Made by a program: the position numbers and the translations under genes. This document shows positions 33,695 to 41,583 of a stretch of DNA of 64,000 nucleotides, piece by piece (position 1 is the stretch's first letter; each line of letters opens with the position of its first letter). The notes under the pieces are model-generated. The model was not told the origin of the DNA, did no database searches, and was given only the letters and a program-made list of their open reading frames with translations. Source of the DNA: Acetobacterium fimetarium (GTDB taxonomy: Bacteria; Bacillota; Clostridia; Eubacteriales; Eubacteriaceae); assembly GCF_014284475.1 (NCBI RefSeq), contig NZ_WJBC01000004.1, positions 146,432-210,431 of the forward strand. Direction: 5' to 3'.

Positions 33695-35374
33695 TTACAT
33701 TCTTTCCGGAGCCGAGATGCCTAGAATTCCCAATGCATTCTCGATCACCTGCTGCGTCGCTTCAATCAGGGCAACTCTTGCCTTCATCAACACTTTATCT
33801 TCAACCCGCACATGACAGGCGTTGTAAAAGCTATGAAAAGCGGAAGCCAGATCAATCGTATAACGCGTAATTTTGCTTGGATCCAGTCGGTCTTCGGCAG
33901 CCAGGATTTCATCCGGGAATAAAGAAAGGACTTCGATCAGATTGAATTCTTCTTTTTCAGTCAGGCGCGTTAATTCAAGCGGCGCTGCGGCATCCAGTTC
34001 TTCGGTCATCTGTCTGATGATGCTGCAGATCCGGGCATGGGCATATTGCACATAGAACACCGGGTTATCGCTGGATTGTTCCATGGCCAGATCCAGATCG
34101 AAATCGAAATGGCTGTCCGGCGACCTAAGATTAAAAAAGAAGCGGGTGGCATCCACGCCAACTTCATCGATCAAATCCGTCAGGGCGATGGCTTTGCCCT
34201 TCCGTTTTGACATCCGGGTCACTTCCCCGTTTCGCAGCAGTCTGACCAGCTGCATGATCACGACATCGAAATTGTCTGCCGCGTCAATTCCGAGCGCTGT
34301 CAGCGCTCCCGCCAGCCGGGCAACATGCCCATGGTGATCCGCGCCCCAGACATTGATGCAGCGGTCAAAACCCCTGGTGATATATTTATTCGCGTGATAC
34401 GCGATATCGCCCATGAAATAAGTCGGTATTCCATTGGCACGAACCAGCACGTCGTCCTTTTCTGACCCGAATTCGGTTGACTTGAACCACAACGCGCCGT
34501 CTTTCTCGTAGGTGTAGCCGCCTTTTTTCAAGCGCACAATCGTATCTTCAATGGCACCGCTGTCGTAGAGGCTTTGTTCTGAAAACCAGACATCGTAATG
34601 AATGCCGTAAGCTGCCAGATCGCTTTTTATCTGATCAAGGTTCTTGTTCAACGCGTAATCGATGAGCAGCTCTTTGCGTTCGGCGGACTCCATCGCTTGA
34701 TGGACGTCGCCATGCTCGGCAATAAAATTTTTCATATGCTCGGTGATGTCCTCGCCCTGATAACCGTCTTCCGGGAATGGAACATCCTCGCCCAGCAGTT
34801 GCCTGTAGCGGGCATCCAGAGAATCGCCGAATTTGACGATCTGGTTGCCGGCATCATTGATATAGAATTCTCTGGTAACCTCGTATCCGGTCCAGTCGGC
34901 GATGGACGCCAGAATATCGCCAATCGCCCCGCCCCGGGCATTTCCCATATGCATAGGGCCAGTCGGGTTGGCTGAGATGAATTCCAGGTTGAAGGTTTTG
35001 CCCGCGTGCTTTTGGCTGCGTCCGTAATCTTTTTTCATCGCGGCGATCTCTTCCAGCACCGGATAATGCCATGATTTCTTCAGCTTGAAATTGATAAAGC
35101 CCGGTCCCGCTATTTCCACCGAGTCGATGCAGGAACCCTCGGTTTCGATGTTAGCGACTAATGTTTCAGCAATAAAGCGTGGCGGTTTTTTTGTTTGTTT
35201 TGGCAACTGCATCGCAATATTGGTTGAATACTCTCCGTGCTCTTTTTCTCTTGGAATTTCCAGGAAAAGATCCGGCATCGTTTCGACGGCAAAGGCTCCC
35301 GAAGCGACGGCTTTATCCAGCGCTTTCGCGGTTATCTCTTTTATCTGCTCACTTATCTTATCGCGTATATACAT
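33695..35374 (-). CDS. argS: Arginyl-tRNA synthetase
   Basis: Class I aminoacyl-tRNA synthetase, 559 residues. The HIGH-equivalent lies in ANPTGPMHMGNARGGAIGD and the KMSK-equivalent in RMSKRKGKAIALTDL. An N-terminal Add-1-like domain and a C-terminal DALR anticodon domain (YVQYAHARICSIIRQM onward) complete the standard layout. The start at 35374 follows GAGAGGAAACAG; a longer frame to 35467 runs into the intergenic repeat and lacks a site. No T-box leader was seen. Confidence 0.97.
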   Translation of the reverse strand: MYIRDKISEQIKEITAKALDKAVASGAFAVETMPDLFLEIPREKEHGEYSTNIAMQLPKQTKKPPRFIAETLVANIETEGSCIDSVEIAGPGFINFKLKKSWHYPVLEEIAAMKKDYGRSQKHAGKTFNLEFISANPTGPMHMGNARGGAIGDILASIADWTGYEVTREFYINDAGNQIVKFGDSLDARYRQLLGEDVPFPEDGYQGEDITEHMKNFIAEHGDVHQAMESAERKELLIDYALNKNLDQIKSDLAAYGIHYDVWFSEQSLYDSGAIEDTIVRLKKGGYTYEKDGALWFKSTEFGSEKDDVLVRANGIPTYFMGDIAYHANKYITRGFDRCINVWGADHHGHVARLAGALTALGIDAADNFDVVIMQLVRLLRNGEVTRMSKRKGKAIALTDLIDEVGVDATRFFFNLRSPDSHFDFDLDLAMEQSSDNPVFYVQYAHARICSIIRQMTEELDAAAPLELTRLTEKEEFNLIEVLSLFPDEILAAEDRLDPSKITRYTIDLASAFHSFYNACHVRVEDKVLMKARVALIEATQQVIENALGILGISAPERM

Positions 35375-35438
35375 TCTGTTTCCTCTCACTTTTCTTTTAT
35401 GTTTAGGTATTTGTGAAACTTTTATAACACAAACAGAA

Positions 35439-35565
35439 GTTGCTTTGATGTCGGTTTCCGCAACCAATTTGGTAACGTGTAGGCGAACAGTCCTAAGACT
35501 GTCCGCCGTACAGTGTACAAATTGGTTCGCGCAAACCGGCAGCGAAGCTCACAATCGTTTTGCAA
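35439..35565. repeat. 127-base long-hairpin repeat, copy A
   Basis: Matches 45637-45763 at about 85 percent, same orientation and same length. Nested inverted repeats: AACCAATTTG (35462-35471) with CAAATTGGTT (35518-35527), then inner GGCGAACAGT with ACTGTCCGCC. The pairing extends outward (GGTTTCCGC with GCGCAAACC, and TAGGTATTTG with CAAACACCTA just outside), giving one hairpin of about 170 bases between DUF1934 and argS. Confidence 0.8.
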
Positions 35566-35590
35566 ACACCTATTCTTTCATTTTAACGTT

Positions 35591-35622
35591 AAAGGAGAAG
35601 CACCCTTGGCACTTCTCCTTTT
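35591..35622. terminator. Terminator after the DUF1934 gene
   Basis: AAAGGAGAAG (35591-35600) and CTTCTCCTTT (35612-35621) pair over an 11-base loop with inner TGCC/GGCA-like pairing. It lies 23 bases after the minus-strand stop at 35645. Confidence 0.65.
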
Positions 35623-35644
35623 CATGGCTTTCCTGTCCCTGGTA

Positions 35645-36076
35645 TTACTGGGTGATTTTAATGTTTAAAACATTCTGGGAATTAGTGACGCCCTCAATTT
35701 CAATGTCGTAATCGACGGATACCTTGATCGGTTCCTGATCCTCGTTATAATTGACAAATACGTCCTTGGTGAAAATTCCCATGGTCACATCCCCATAAGG
35801 TGTGGAATACCACGTCAGGTTGCGTTTTCCGCTTTCGAACTCCATAATGGAATTGGTGGTTCCCAATCGAATGACCGATACTTTCTGATCGTCGACACAT
35901 ACCGTCGTCGTCGTCCCTTCCATTCCTGAAACTTCCGATTCCGCATAAGTGACGCATGATCGATTATTATCTTTATATAAGTCTCCTTCGGTCAAAAATT
36001 CCAGAGTTTCTTTATCTTCTTCATCCTTTATCGTTCCCGAAATGGATAACCATACTTTTTTTCTTTGCTCAGTCAT
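35645..36076 (-). CDS. DUF1934 domain protein
   Basis: A 143-residue soluble protein matching DUF1934, a calycin-like small beta-barrel family common in Firmicutes. Features are KKVWLSISGTIKDEEDKETL at the start, a run of alternating beta-strand-like segments (TTVCVDDQKVSVIRLG, NLTWYSTPYGDVTMGIFT) and a final SVDYDIEIEG strand. Biochemical role is unknown; in other clostridia the family often lies near argS, as here. Start at 36076 follows GGAGGGAATCA. Confidence 0.85.
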   Translation of the reverse strand: MTEQRKKVWLSISGTIKDEEDKETLEFLTEGDLYKDNNRSCVTYAESEVSGMEGTTTTVCVDDQKVSVIRLGTTNSIMEFESGKRNLTWYSTPYGDVTMGIFTKDVFVNYNEDQEPIKVSVDYDIEIEGVTNSQNVLNIKITQ

Positions 36077-36160
36077 TGATTCCCTCCTGGAGGTATAATT
36101 TCTCAAACCATTAAACCATTGATTGGTTTTTTTATCAAGAAAAATTATCTTCTTAAGCTT

Positions 36161-37216
36161 TTATTTGGTTACGGTAACACGCTTGCGATCCGCGGTTGCA
36201 ATAATCCGGTCGACAAGTTCTGTATACCCAATTCCAGTCGCTTCCCACATTTTGGGATACATACTGATATTGGTAAAGCCGGGCAGGGTATTGACTTCAT
36301 TGATCAGGATGCGATCATCTGCGGTAACGAAAAAATCAACCCGTGAAAGGCCGGAACCTTCAATTGCATCAAATGCCTTGACGGCGTATTCTCTTACTTT
36401 TTCCCGGAGTGCCTCTGAGATATTTGCCGGGATCTCAACTTTTGAATCTTCCGTGTCTGAATATTTTGCTTCATAATCATAGAATTCCTTTGAAGGTATG
36501 ACTTCTCCCGGAATCGATGCCCGCGTTACGCCGTCCTGATCCAGCACTGCACATTCAATTTCGCGGCCTTTTACAAAAGCTTCAAGGATCAGTTTGTTAT
36601 CGTAATGGAAGGCTTCTTCAATAGCAGACAGCAATTCGTTCCGGTCATGGGCTTTAGTGATACCAACACTTGATCCCATGTTCGCCGGTTTAACAAAAAT
36701 CGGATAGCCCAAAGCGTCTTCTGCTTCTTTCAACTTTCCTTCGGCATCTTTTTTCCAGTCCTTTTTCCGGAAATACACGTATTTTCCGGTTGGAATCCCC
36801 ACGCTTTCAAACATTATTTTTGAAAAAACCTTATCCATCCCCACTGCTGAACTCAAAACACCGCAACCAACATAGGGTTTATTCAACATCTCAAAAACCC
36901 CTTGAATGGTTCCGTCTTCCCCCATTGGTCCATGAAGCACCGGAAAGAAAATATCGACTTTTGCGATTTCCGGATGTGAAAAAATGGAGAAATCTCCGAC
37001 CAGATGATCGACATCCTGTTCCCATGAGCCATCTTTTATTTTTTCATAAGCTCCGGAGTATAAATACCATTTGCCGTTTTTGGTTATCCCGATGGTGACA
37101 ATATCATATTTATTCCGGTCAATCGCACCCAGAACATTATAGGCGGAAACACGGGAGACCTCATGCTCTCCTGATTGTCCTCCAAAAACTACGCCGATAT
37201 TCAATTTATTTTCCAT
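36161..37216 (-). CDS. ddl: D-alanine--D-alanine ligase
   Basis: ATP-grasp ligase joining two D-alanines for peptidoglycan. The 351-residue protein has VVFGGQSGEHEVSRVSA at the start, HGPMGEDGTIQG (the second D-Ala site), FVKPANMGSSVGI in the ATP-grasp domain and the metal-binding INEVNTLPGFTNIS. The EHEVS and MYPK regions fit D-Ala specificity rather than D-lactate. Start at 37216 behind GAGGTTAATGAA. Next to DUF523 and DUF1934 genes on the same strand. Confidence 0.96.
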   Translation of the reverse strand: MENKLNIGVVFGGQSGEHEVSRVSAYNVLGAIDRNKYDIVTIGITKNGKWYLYSGAYEKIKDGSWEQDVDHLVGDFSIFSHPEIAKVDIFFPVLHGPMGEDGTIQGVFEMLNKPYVGCGVLSSAVGMDKVFSKIMFESVGIPTGKYVYFRKKDWKKDAEGKLKEAEDALGYPIFVKPANMGSSVGITKAHDRNELLSAIEEAFHYDNKLILEAFVKGREIECAVLDQDGVTRASIPGEVIPSKEFYDYEAKYSDTEDSKVEIPANISEALREKVREYAVKAFDAIEGSGLSRVDFFVTADDRILINEVNTLPGFTNISMYPKMWEATGIGYTELVDRIIATADRKRVTVTK

Positions 37217-37257
37217 TTCATTAACCTCACTTTTCTCTGTCAAACTCTATCAGAATT

Positions 37258-37749
37258 CTATTTTATGCATTCCAGAAAATCTTCTTCTGTAATCACCCGA
37301 ATGCCATGCTCTTTTAAATAAGCCGCCGTAATCCCGTCACCATCGATCAGACTTTCGCTGAACGTACCGTCGTAGATTTTGCCACAGCCGCAAGAAGGGC
37401 TTTTGCTTTTCATGATAGCAATTTTTGCACCTGATGTCCGCGCGGCAGCAAGGGCTCGTTCTGCACCCAACTGATAGAGTTCGGTCACGTCAATTTTTTT
37501 ATCATTATACACTTTTCGTTCTCCGTTGGCCATCACTATTTCAGCCGGATCTCTCGGTGTTGTCATTCCTGCCAGTACCTCGGGACAAACCGGGATGGCT
37601 TGTCCGTACAGCAGCATATCCCGCAATTCTCCAACAAGGCTATCCTCTTCTTTATAGTTAATCTTCATCCCCAATAAGCAGCCTGACACCAAAATTGGTT
37701 TTTTCTCGTTGATTGCTTCCTTTAAACAATTAAAATCTTTTTGATTCAT
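37258..37749 (-). CDS. DUF523 family protein
   Basis: A 163-residue member of DUF523. The hallmark blocks are ILVSGCLLGMKINYKEED near the start, VCPEVLAGMTTPRDPAEI and KSKSPSCGCGKIYDGTF. The several conserved Cys (SGCLLG, VCPE, SCGCG) suggest metal or Fe-S binding, though the biochemical role is not established. Start follows GAGGAGAAAAGAG. It is 12 bases after the hexapeptide protein gene and 41 bases before ddl. Confidence 0.93.
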   Translation of the reverse strand: MNQKDFNCLKEAINEKKPILVSGCLLGMKINYKEEDSLVGELRDMLLYGQAIPVCPEVLAGMTTPRDPAEIVMANGERKVYNDKKIDVTELYQLGAERALAAARTSGAKIAIMKSKSPSCGCGKIYDGTFSESLIDGDGITAAYLKEHGIRVITEEDFLECIK

Positions 37750-37761
37750 CTCTTTTCTCCT

Positions 37762-38163
37762 CTATTCTTTATCATTCTCACGGTTTAAACTGTCCTCACG
37801 ATAAATCCAGTCGCCGCGTTTAAAAACCATTTTATAAACCATATCCTTTAATACAATTTCGCCAATTTTAATAACCGAATCCGGGGCAATGGTCACATTA
37901 TCTTTGATGCGCGCCCCCATTCCAATTTTTGTGTTTTTTCCCACTGTTACTGCTTTTCCGATAATCACGCCGGGTTCCAGAAGGCAGTCTTTTTCAACCA
38001 CACTGCCCGGTTCTATAATAACACCGGTGCCAATGCTGCAGCTTTCGCCAATCACAGCCGCTTCGCCGATTATTGCACCAGCCCCAATTTTCGTATTTTT
38101 CCCGATCACGGCTTTTTCCGAGATCACGGCCCGCCTGTGAATCATTTCCTGTTTTTCCTGCAT
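37762..38163 (-). CDS. Left-handed beta-helix (hexapeptide repeat) protein
   Basis: A 133-residue protein made mostly of hexapeptide repeats: AVIGKNTKIGAGAIIGEAAV, then IGTGVIIEPGSVV and IGKAVTVGKNTKIGMGA. This is a left-handed beta helix of roughly five coils followed by a short basic tail (KMVFKRGDWIYRED). The repeats resemble the N-terminal part of UDP-sugar or tetrahydrodipicolinate acyltransferases, but no catalytic His-containing loop is clear, so it may be structural, regulatory or a carbonic-anhydrase-like relative. Start follows GGAGAAATTGGG, 11 bases after the methyltransferase gene. Confidence 0.8.
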   Translation of the reverse strand: MQEKQEMIHRRAVISEKAVIGKNTKIGAGAIIGEAAVIGESCSIGTGVIIEPGSVVEKDCLLEPGVIIGKAVTVGKNTKIGMGARIKDNVTIAPDSVIKIGEIVLKDMVYKMVFKRGDWIYREDSLNRENDKE

Positions 38164-38174
38164 CCCAATTTCTC

Positions 38175-39575
38175 CTACTTCTTGCGAATTCTAAGACCTT
38201 TGGGATAGTGATTTTTAATCATTCCCTCACTGGCTTTTCCAAAACCAAGGGGATGTCCATCATATCCGACCAGTATCCATCCTTTTTCGGCCCTGATATT
38301 CAGCGCTTCCCCTTTTAAATACTGGTAAGCCTGAGCCTCGTCCTTCAAATCGCAGACATTTTTCGCTTCCGACAACTTCAGTGCCATTCCCAAGGCGTAA
38401 CTAGGCTCAAAGCGGTTCTTTTTAAAGGTCCCCAGGTGCAACCCGGTCCGCAGCAGCTTCAGGTTCGCAATGGTTTCGAGGGCAATCCCCGCGGGGATTG
38501 CATAAAGATGTTCGCCCAGAAGATAGAGCCGTTCTTCAAATCCCTGATAAAATGATTTCTCCAGAGCGTTTTTGGCAAAATCACGGTAATCCAGCAGCTC
38601 CGTTCGGGAGGCTTTTTTAAGCCGCGATTTTGAATATCCCTGTTTGATCTCTTTCTGTTCTGAACCGGCTGCTGTTTTTTTCAATTTGGCAATGAAGTGA
38701 CCTTCGCCCCTGACATTCATCGGCATAATTCGCAGGGTTTTTTCGATCGCCTGTTCATAATTCAGCGTCCATTCCACCCGGCCGTGATCATCGATCCCCG
38801 GTAGCTCGATGGATTCCAGTTCATAATCATACTTGTGAATAAACGCTTCGATGATCTGTTCGTCTTCTTCCGGCGAAAAGGTACAGGTTGAATAAACCAG
38901 CACGCCGCCCGGCTTCAAAAGCCGATGGGCGCTTTCCAGTATCTTTTCCTGTTTCCCGACACAGCGGGAAACGCGTTCGAGGCTCCAGTCCGCAAGCGCT
39001 CCGGAATCTTTCCGGAACATGCCTTCTCCGGAGCAGGGTGCATCGACAAGAATTCTGTCAAAACTCTGATAAAATGAATCGACCAGTCTTTCTGGAAATT
39101 CATTGGTGACGATGGCATTTTTTATTCCAATCCGTTCAATATTGGTGGATAAAATGCCAGCCCGTGAATTGACCAGTTCATTTGCTACCAGAAGCCCCTG
39201 ACCCTGGAGTTTTGCCCCAATCTGGGTGGATTTTCCGCCCGGTGCCGCACAAAGATCCAGCACCCAGTCACCCGGTTCCGGAGCAAGCACTTCCACCGCC
39301 GCCATGGCAGTCGGCTCCTGAACATAGTAAAGACCCGCATAGTAGTAGGGATTCTTGCCCGGTCTGACCTCATGATCGATGTAAAACCCTTCCTGACACC
39401 AAGCGACGCCCTGGGTTTCAAACGGTAGTTTGCCGGCCAGCTCTTTCGGAGTCAGTTTTAAGGTATTGGTTCTGATTCCTTTACTTTCCGGTTTGTCGTA
39501 GGAATCAAGCAAATCCTGATACGACTCGCCCATGAGGTTTTTCATTTTTTCTTTAAATGCTTCCGGTAAATTCAT
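38175..39575 (-). CDS. RsmF/RsmB-type rRNA cytosine-C5 methyltransferase
   Basis: SAM-dependent enzyme of the NOL1/NOP2/Sun family that methylates cytosine C5 in rRNA (RsmF-like, 466 residues). SAM motif: WVLDLCAAPGGKSTQIGAKL. The two active-site cysteines are in VDAPCSGEGMFRKD and YSTCTFSPEED. The C-terminal extension (about 290-466) with GFEERLYLLGEHLYAIPAG and KGWILVGYDGHPLGFGKAS matches the RsmF RNA-binding region. The start follows GGGAGATGGG. Target position cannot be decided from sequence. Confidence 0.93.
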   Translation of the reverse strand: MNLPEAFKEKMKNLMGESYQDLLDSYDKPESKGIRTNTLKLTPKELAGKLPFETQGVAWCQEGFYIDHEVRPGKNPYYYAGLYYVQEPTAMAAVEVLAPEPGDWVLDLCAAPGGKSTQIGAKLQGQGLLVANELVNSRAGILSTNIERIGIKNAIVTNEFPERLVDSFYQSFDRILVDAPCSGEGMFRKDSGALADWSLERVSRCVGKQEKILESAHRLLKPGGVLVYSTCTFSPEEDEQIIEAFIHKYDYELESIELPGIDDHGRVEWTLNYEQAIEKTLRIMPMNVRGEGHFIAKLKKTAAGSEQKEIKQGYSKSRLKKASRTELLDYRDFAKNALEKSFYQGFEERLYLLGEHLYAIPAGIALETIANLKLLRTGLHLGTFKKNRFEPSYALGMALKLSEAKNVCDLKDEAQAYQYLKGEALNIRAEKGWILVGYDGHPLGFGKASEGMIKNHYPKGLRIRKK

Positions 39576-39710
39576 CCCATCTCCCTTGTTCTTTCACTCA
39601 ATTCACACTTGTTTCATTATACGTAATGCTTTTGTTAATTACAATAATTTTCTAAAAAAGGTCGCCGCGAACATTTAAAAAACTTCTGTCTCCGATCCGT
39701 TGCCATCACC

Positions 39711-39742
39711 AAAAAACACCAACAGCTGTGAAACTGTTGGTG
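39711..39742 (-). terminator. Terminator after yacL
   Basis: CACCAACAG (39717-39725) and CTGTTGGTG (39734-39742) over an 8-base loop, followed by six U on the minus strand. Fifty bases beyond the yacL stop. It separates carD-yacL from the rsmF-like set. Confidence 0.88.
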
Positions 39743-39792
39743 CAGGATTTCCGATAAGATCACGGGATTCGTTGCAACTCAAATTTGTTTTT

Positions 39793-40908
39793 TTATTTGT
39801 TTTTCGGTTTCGCAAAAATCATGCGTCCGGCAGCCGTCTGCAAAATGCTGGTAACCAGAACCGGTGTAGAGTTGCCGATGTATTTTTTGCCATTTTCAAC
39901 AACGATCATCGTGCCATCATCAAGATAGGCAATGGCCTGGCCATTTTCTTTCCCACCTTTTACGAGCAGCACTTTCATTTCTTCACCCGGTAAAACGACC
40001 GGTTTAACCGCATTGGCTAACTCGTTGATGTTGAGCACATCAACTCCCTGAACCGTTGCAACCTTGTTCAGATTGTAATCATTCGTCAGGATTTTTCCCT
40101 TGGTGGATTTTCCCAGTTTCACCAGCTTGGAATCAACTTCGTGAACATCGTCAAAATCTTCTTCGGTAATCTGGACTTCTATTTCCAGATCCGTCTGGAT
40201 TTTATTCAAAATATCCAGACCACGCCGGCCGCGATTTCGTTTGAGCTCATCGGACGAATCAGAAATCAGCTGAAGTTCATTGAGCACAAAAACCGGAATA
40301 ACCAGCGGTCCTTCAATGAAACCGGTTTTGCAGATATCAAATATCCGGCCATCGATGATCACACTGGTATCCAGCAATTTCGGTATCGCCGCGCCTTTTC
40401 TTTTGGACGCGCGTTTTTGGCTGGCTGGTGCATTTACTTCTTTTTCGCGTTTAACACTTTGAAAAGCAAGTAAAATATCTTCCCGTTTTTTGATTGCCAG
40501 AATAAAGCCAAGATAGCCCAGCACGATGTAACTGACAATGGTGAGAATGGTACCAATCCATAAAAAAGGGATCTGGGCAAAGGCAAAACTGATCAACATT
40601 GCAATAACCAGACCAATGATCAGACCGCCAAGTCCTAAACCGATATCGATTAGTTTGACATTCTCCATGCTCGTCTCAGCGATTTTTGCCAACTTTTTAA
40701 CGCCTTTGAGCATTAACGGAAATAGAATGAAAAAAATGAGTCCAAATACTAAAATGAAAGCCACATAAACGAATACTTCTGATTCCGGGCTAAAGCTTAA
40801 ATTAAAGGGCTTCAGAATCCATGTATTCGAAAAAATCACACTTGCCACTGCTGTTCCGACCAGCATTCCAATAAGAGAAAAGGTAACTCGGAGTATCTTT
40901 TGTATCAC
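39793..40908 (-). CDS. yacL: PIN/TRAM-domain membrane protein (YacL-like)
   Basis: A 371-residue protein with four N-terminal membrane helices (to about 155), a PIN nuclease-like domain ([20 protein letters not shown], with acidic residues of the PIN active site; later [12 protein letters not shown]) and a C-terminal TRAM domain ([17 protein letters not shown]) for RNA binding. This is the YacL type found beside carD in many Firmicutes; function is thought to be RNA-related at the membrane. The start is GTG at 40908, 8 bases after GGGAGG; the frame from 40917 puts that site against the codon. It lies 88 bases after carD. Confidence 0.93.
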   Translation of the reverse strand: MIQKILRVTFSLIGMLVGTAVASVIFSNTWILKPFNLSFSPESEVFVYVAFILVFGLIFFILFPLMLKGVKKLAKIAETSMENVKLIDIGLGLGGLIIGLVIAMLISFAFAQIPFLWIGTILTIVSYIVLGYLGFILAIKKREDILLAFQSVKREKEVNAPASQKRASKRKGAAIPKLLDTSVIIDGRIFDICKTGFIEGPLVIPVFVLNELQLISDSSDELKRNRGRRGLDILNKIQTDLEIEVQITEEDFDDVHEVDSKLVKLGKSTKGKILTNDYNLNKVATVQGVDVLNINELANAVKPVVLPGEEMKVLLVKGGKENGQAIAYLDDGTMIVVENGKKYIGNSTPVLVTSILQTAAGRMIFAKPKNK

Positions 40909-40986
40909 TATATTCACCTCCCTTCATAACGTTTCTCTTGATTATAACACTCAATTCTTAAAACTACACTATTAAACATAACAAAA

Positions 40987-41003
40987 GGCGTGAAATTCAC
41001 GCC
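40987..41003 (-). terminator. Hairpin overlapping the carD stop codon
   Basis: GGCGTGAA-A-TTCACGCC is a perfect 8-base hairpin, followed on the minus strand by TTTTGTT. It could be a terminator or attenuator between carD and yacL. Confidence 0.65.
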
Positions 41004-41482
41004 TCACTGCTTACAGAAGTATTTATTAATTCTAAAATTTCATCTTTATCTCTGTCTTGAATTAAAACCATTTCACTGACAATAAAATTTCTTGCACTGT
41101 TCAGCATTTTCTTTTCGCCGGTTGACAGGCCTTTTTGACGATCCAGCAGGATCAGGTTTTTGACCACCTTTGCCACTTCAAAGATATCGCCGGTCTTCAG
41201 TCTTTCAAGATGTTCCCGATAGCGCCGGTTCCAGTTTTTTTCCATCTCATCCATTGGCAGCTTCAAAGTCTCAAGCATCTCATCGATCACGGGTTGAGTG
41301 ACGATATCTCTGACCCCAATATCATCAACTTTATCCACCGGTATTAAGATCTGCAAACCTTCGGATACAATCTGCATGATGTAATAAGGTTTTATTTCTT
41401 CAAATATCTCACGTTCTTCAATCGCTTCAATAACACCTGCTCCGTGCATTGGATAAACAATTTTATCACCGATTTTATACAT
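40997..41482 (-). CDS. CarD-family transcription regulator
   Basis: A 161-residue regulator that binds RNA polymerase beta through its N-terminal Tudor-like domain and stabilises promoter complexes. The N-terminus MYKIGDKIVYPMHGAGVIEA is the CarD/CdnL signature; the helical C-terminal half (NWNRRYREHLERLKTGDIFE, KGLSTGEKKMLNSARNF) matches the DNA-interacting part. The start at 41482 follows TAGGAGTGG. The carD-yacL pairing is a usual Firmicute arrangement. Confidence 0.93.
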   Translation of the reverse strand: MYKIGDKIVYPMHGAGVIEAIEEREIFEEIKPYYIMQIVSEGLQILIPVDKVDDIGVRDIVTQPVIDEMLETLKLPMDEMEKNWNRRYREHLERLKTGDIFEVAKVVKNLILLDRQKGLSTGEKKMLNSARNFIVSEMVLIQDRDKDEILELINTSVSSEA

Positions 41483-41583
41483 TTTAACCACTCCTATCAT
41501 CGATTCGTGGTTCTATTATAACATACTAAAAATTAATAAGTCTTTTATTTTATTAAAAGATTATCATTATGTCAATATTTATT

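Noticed and set aside
35375..35470. T-box leader for argS
   Set aside because: No specifier loop or GGTGG-ACCGCG antiterminator motif could be seen; the spacer is taken up by the hairpin repeat.
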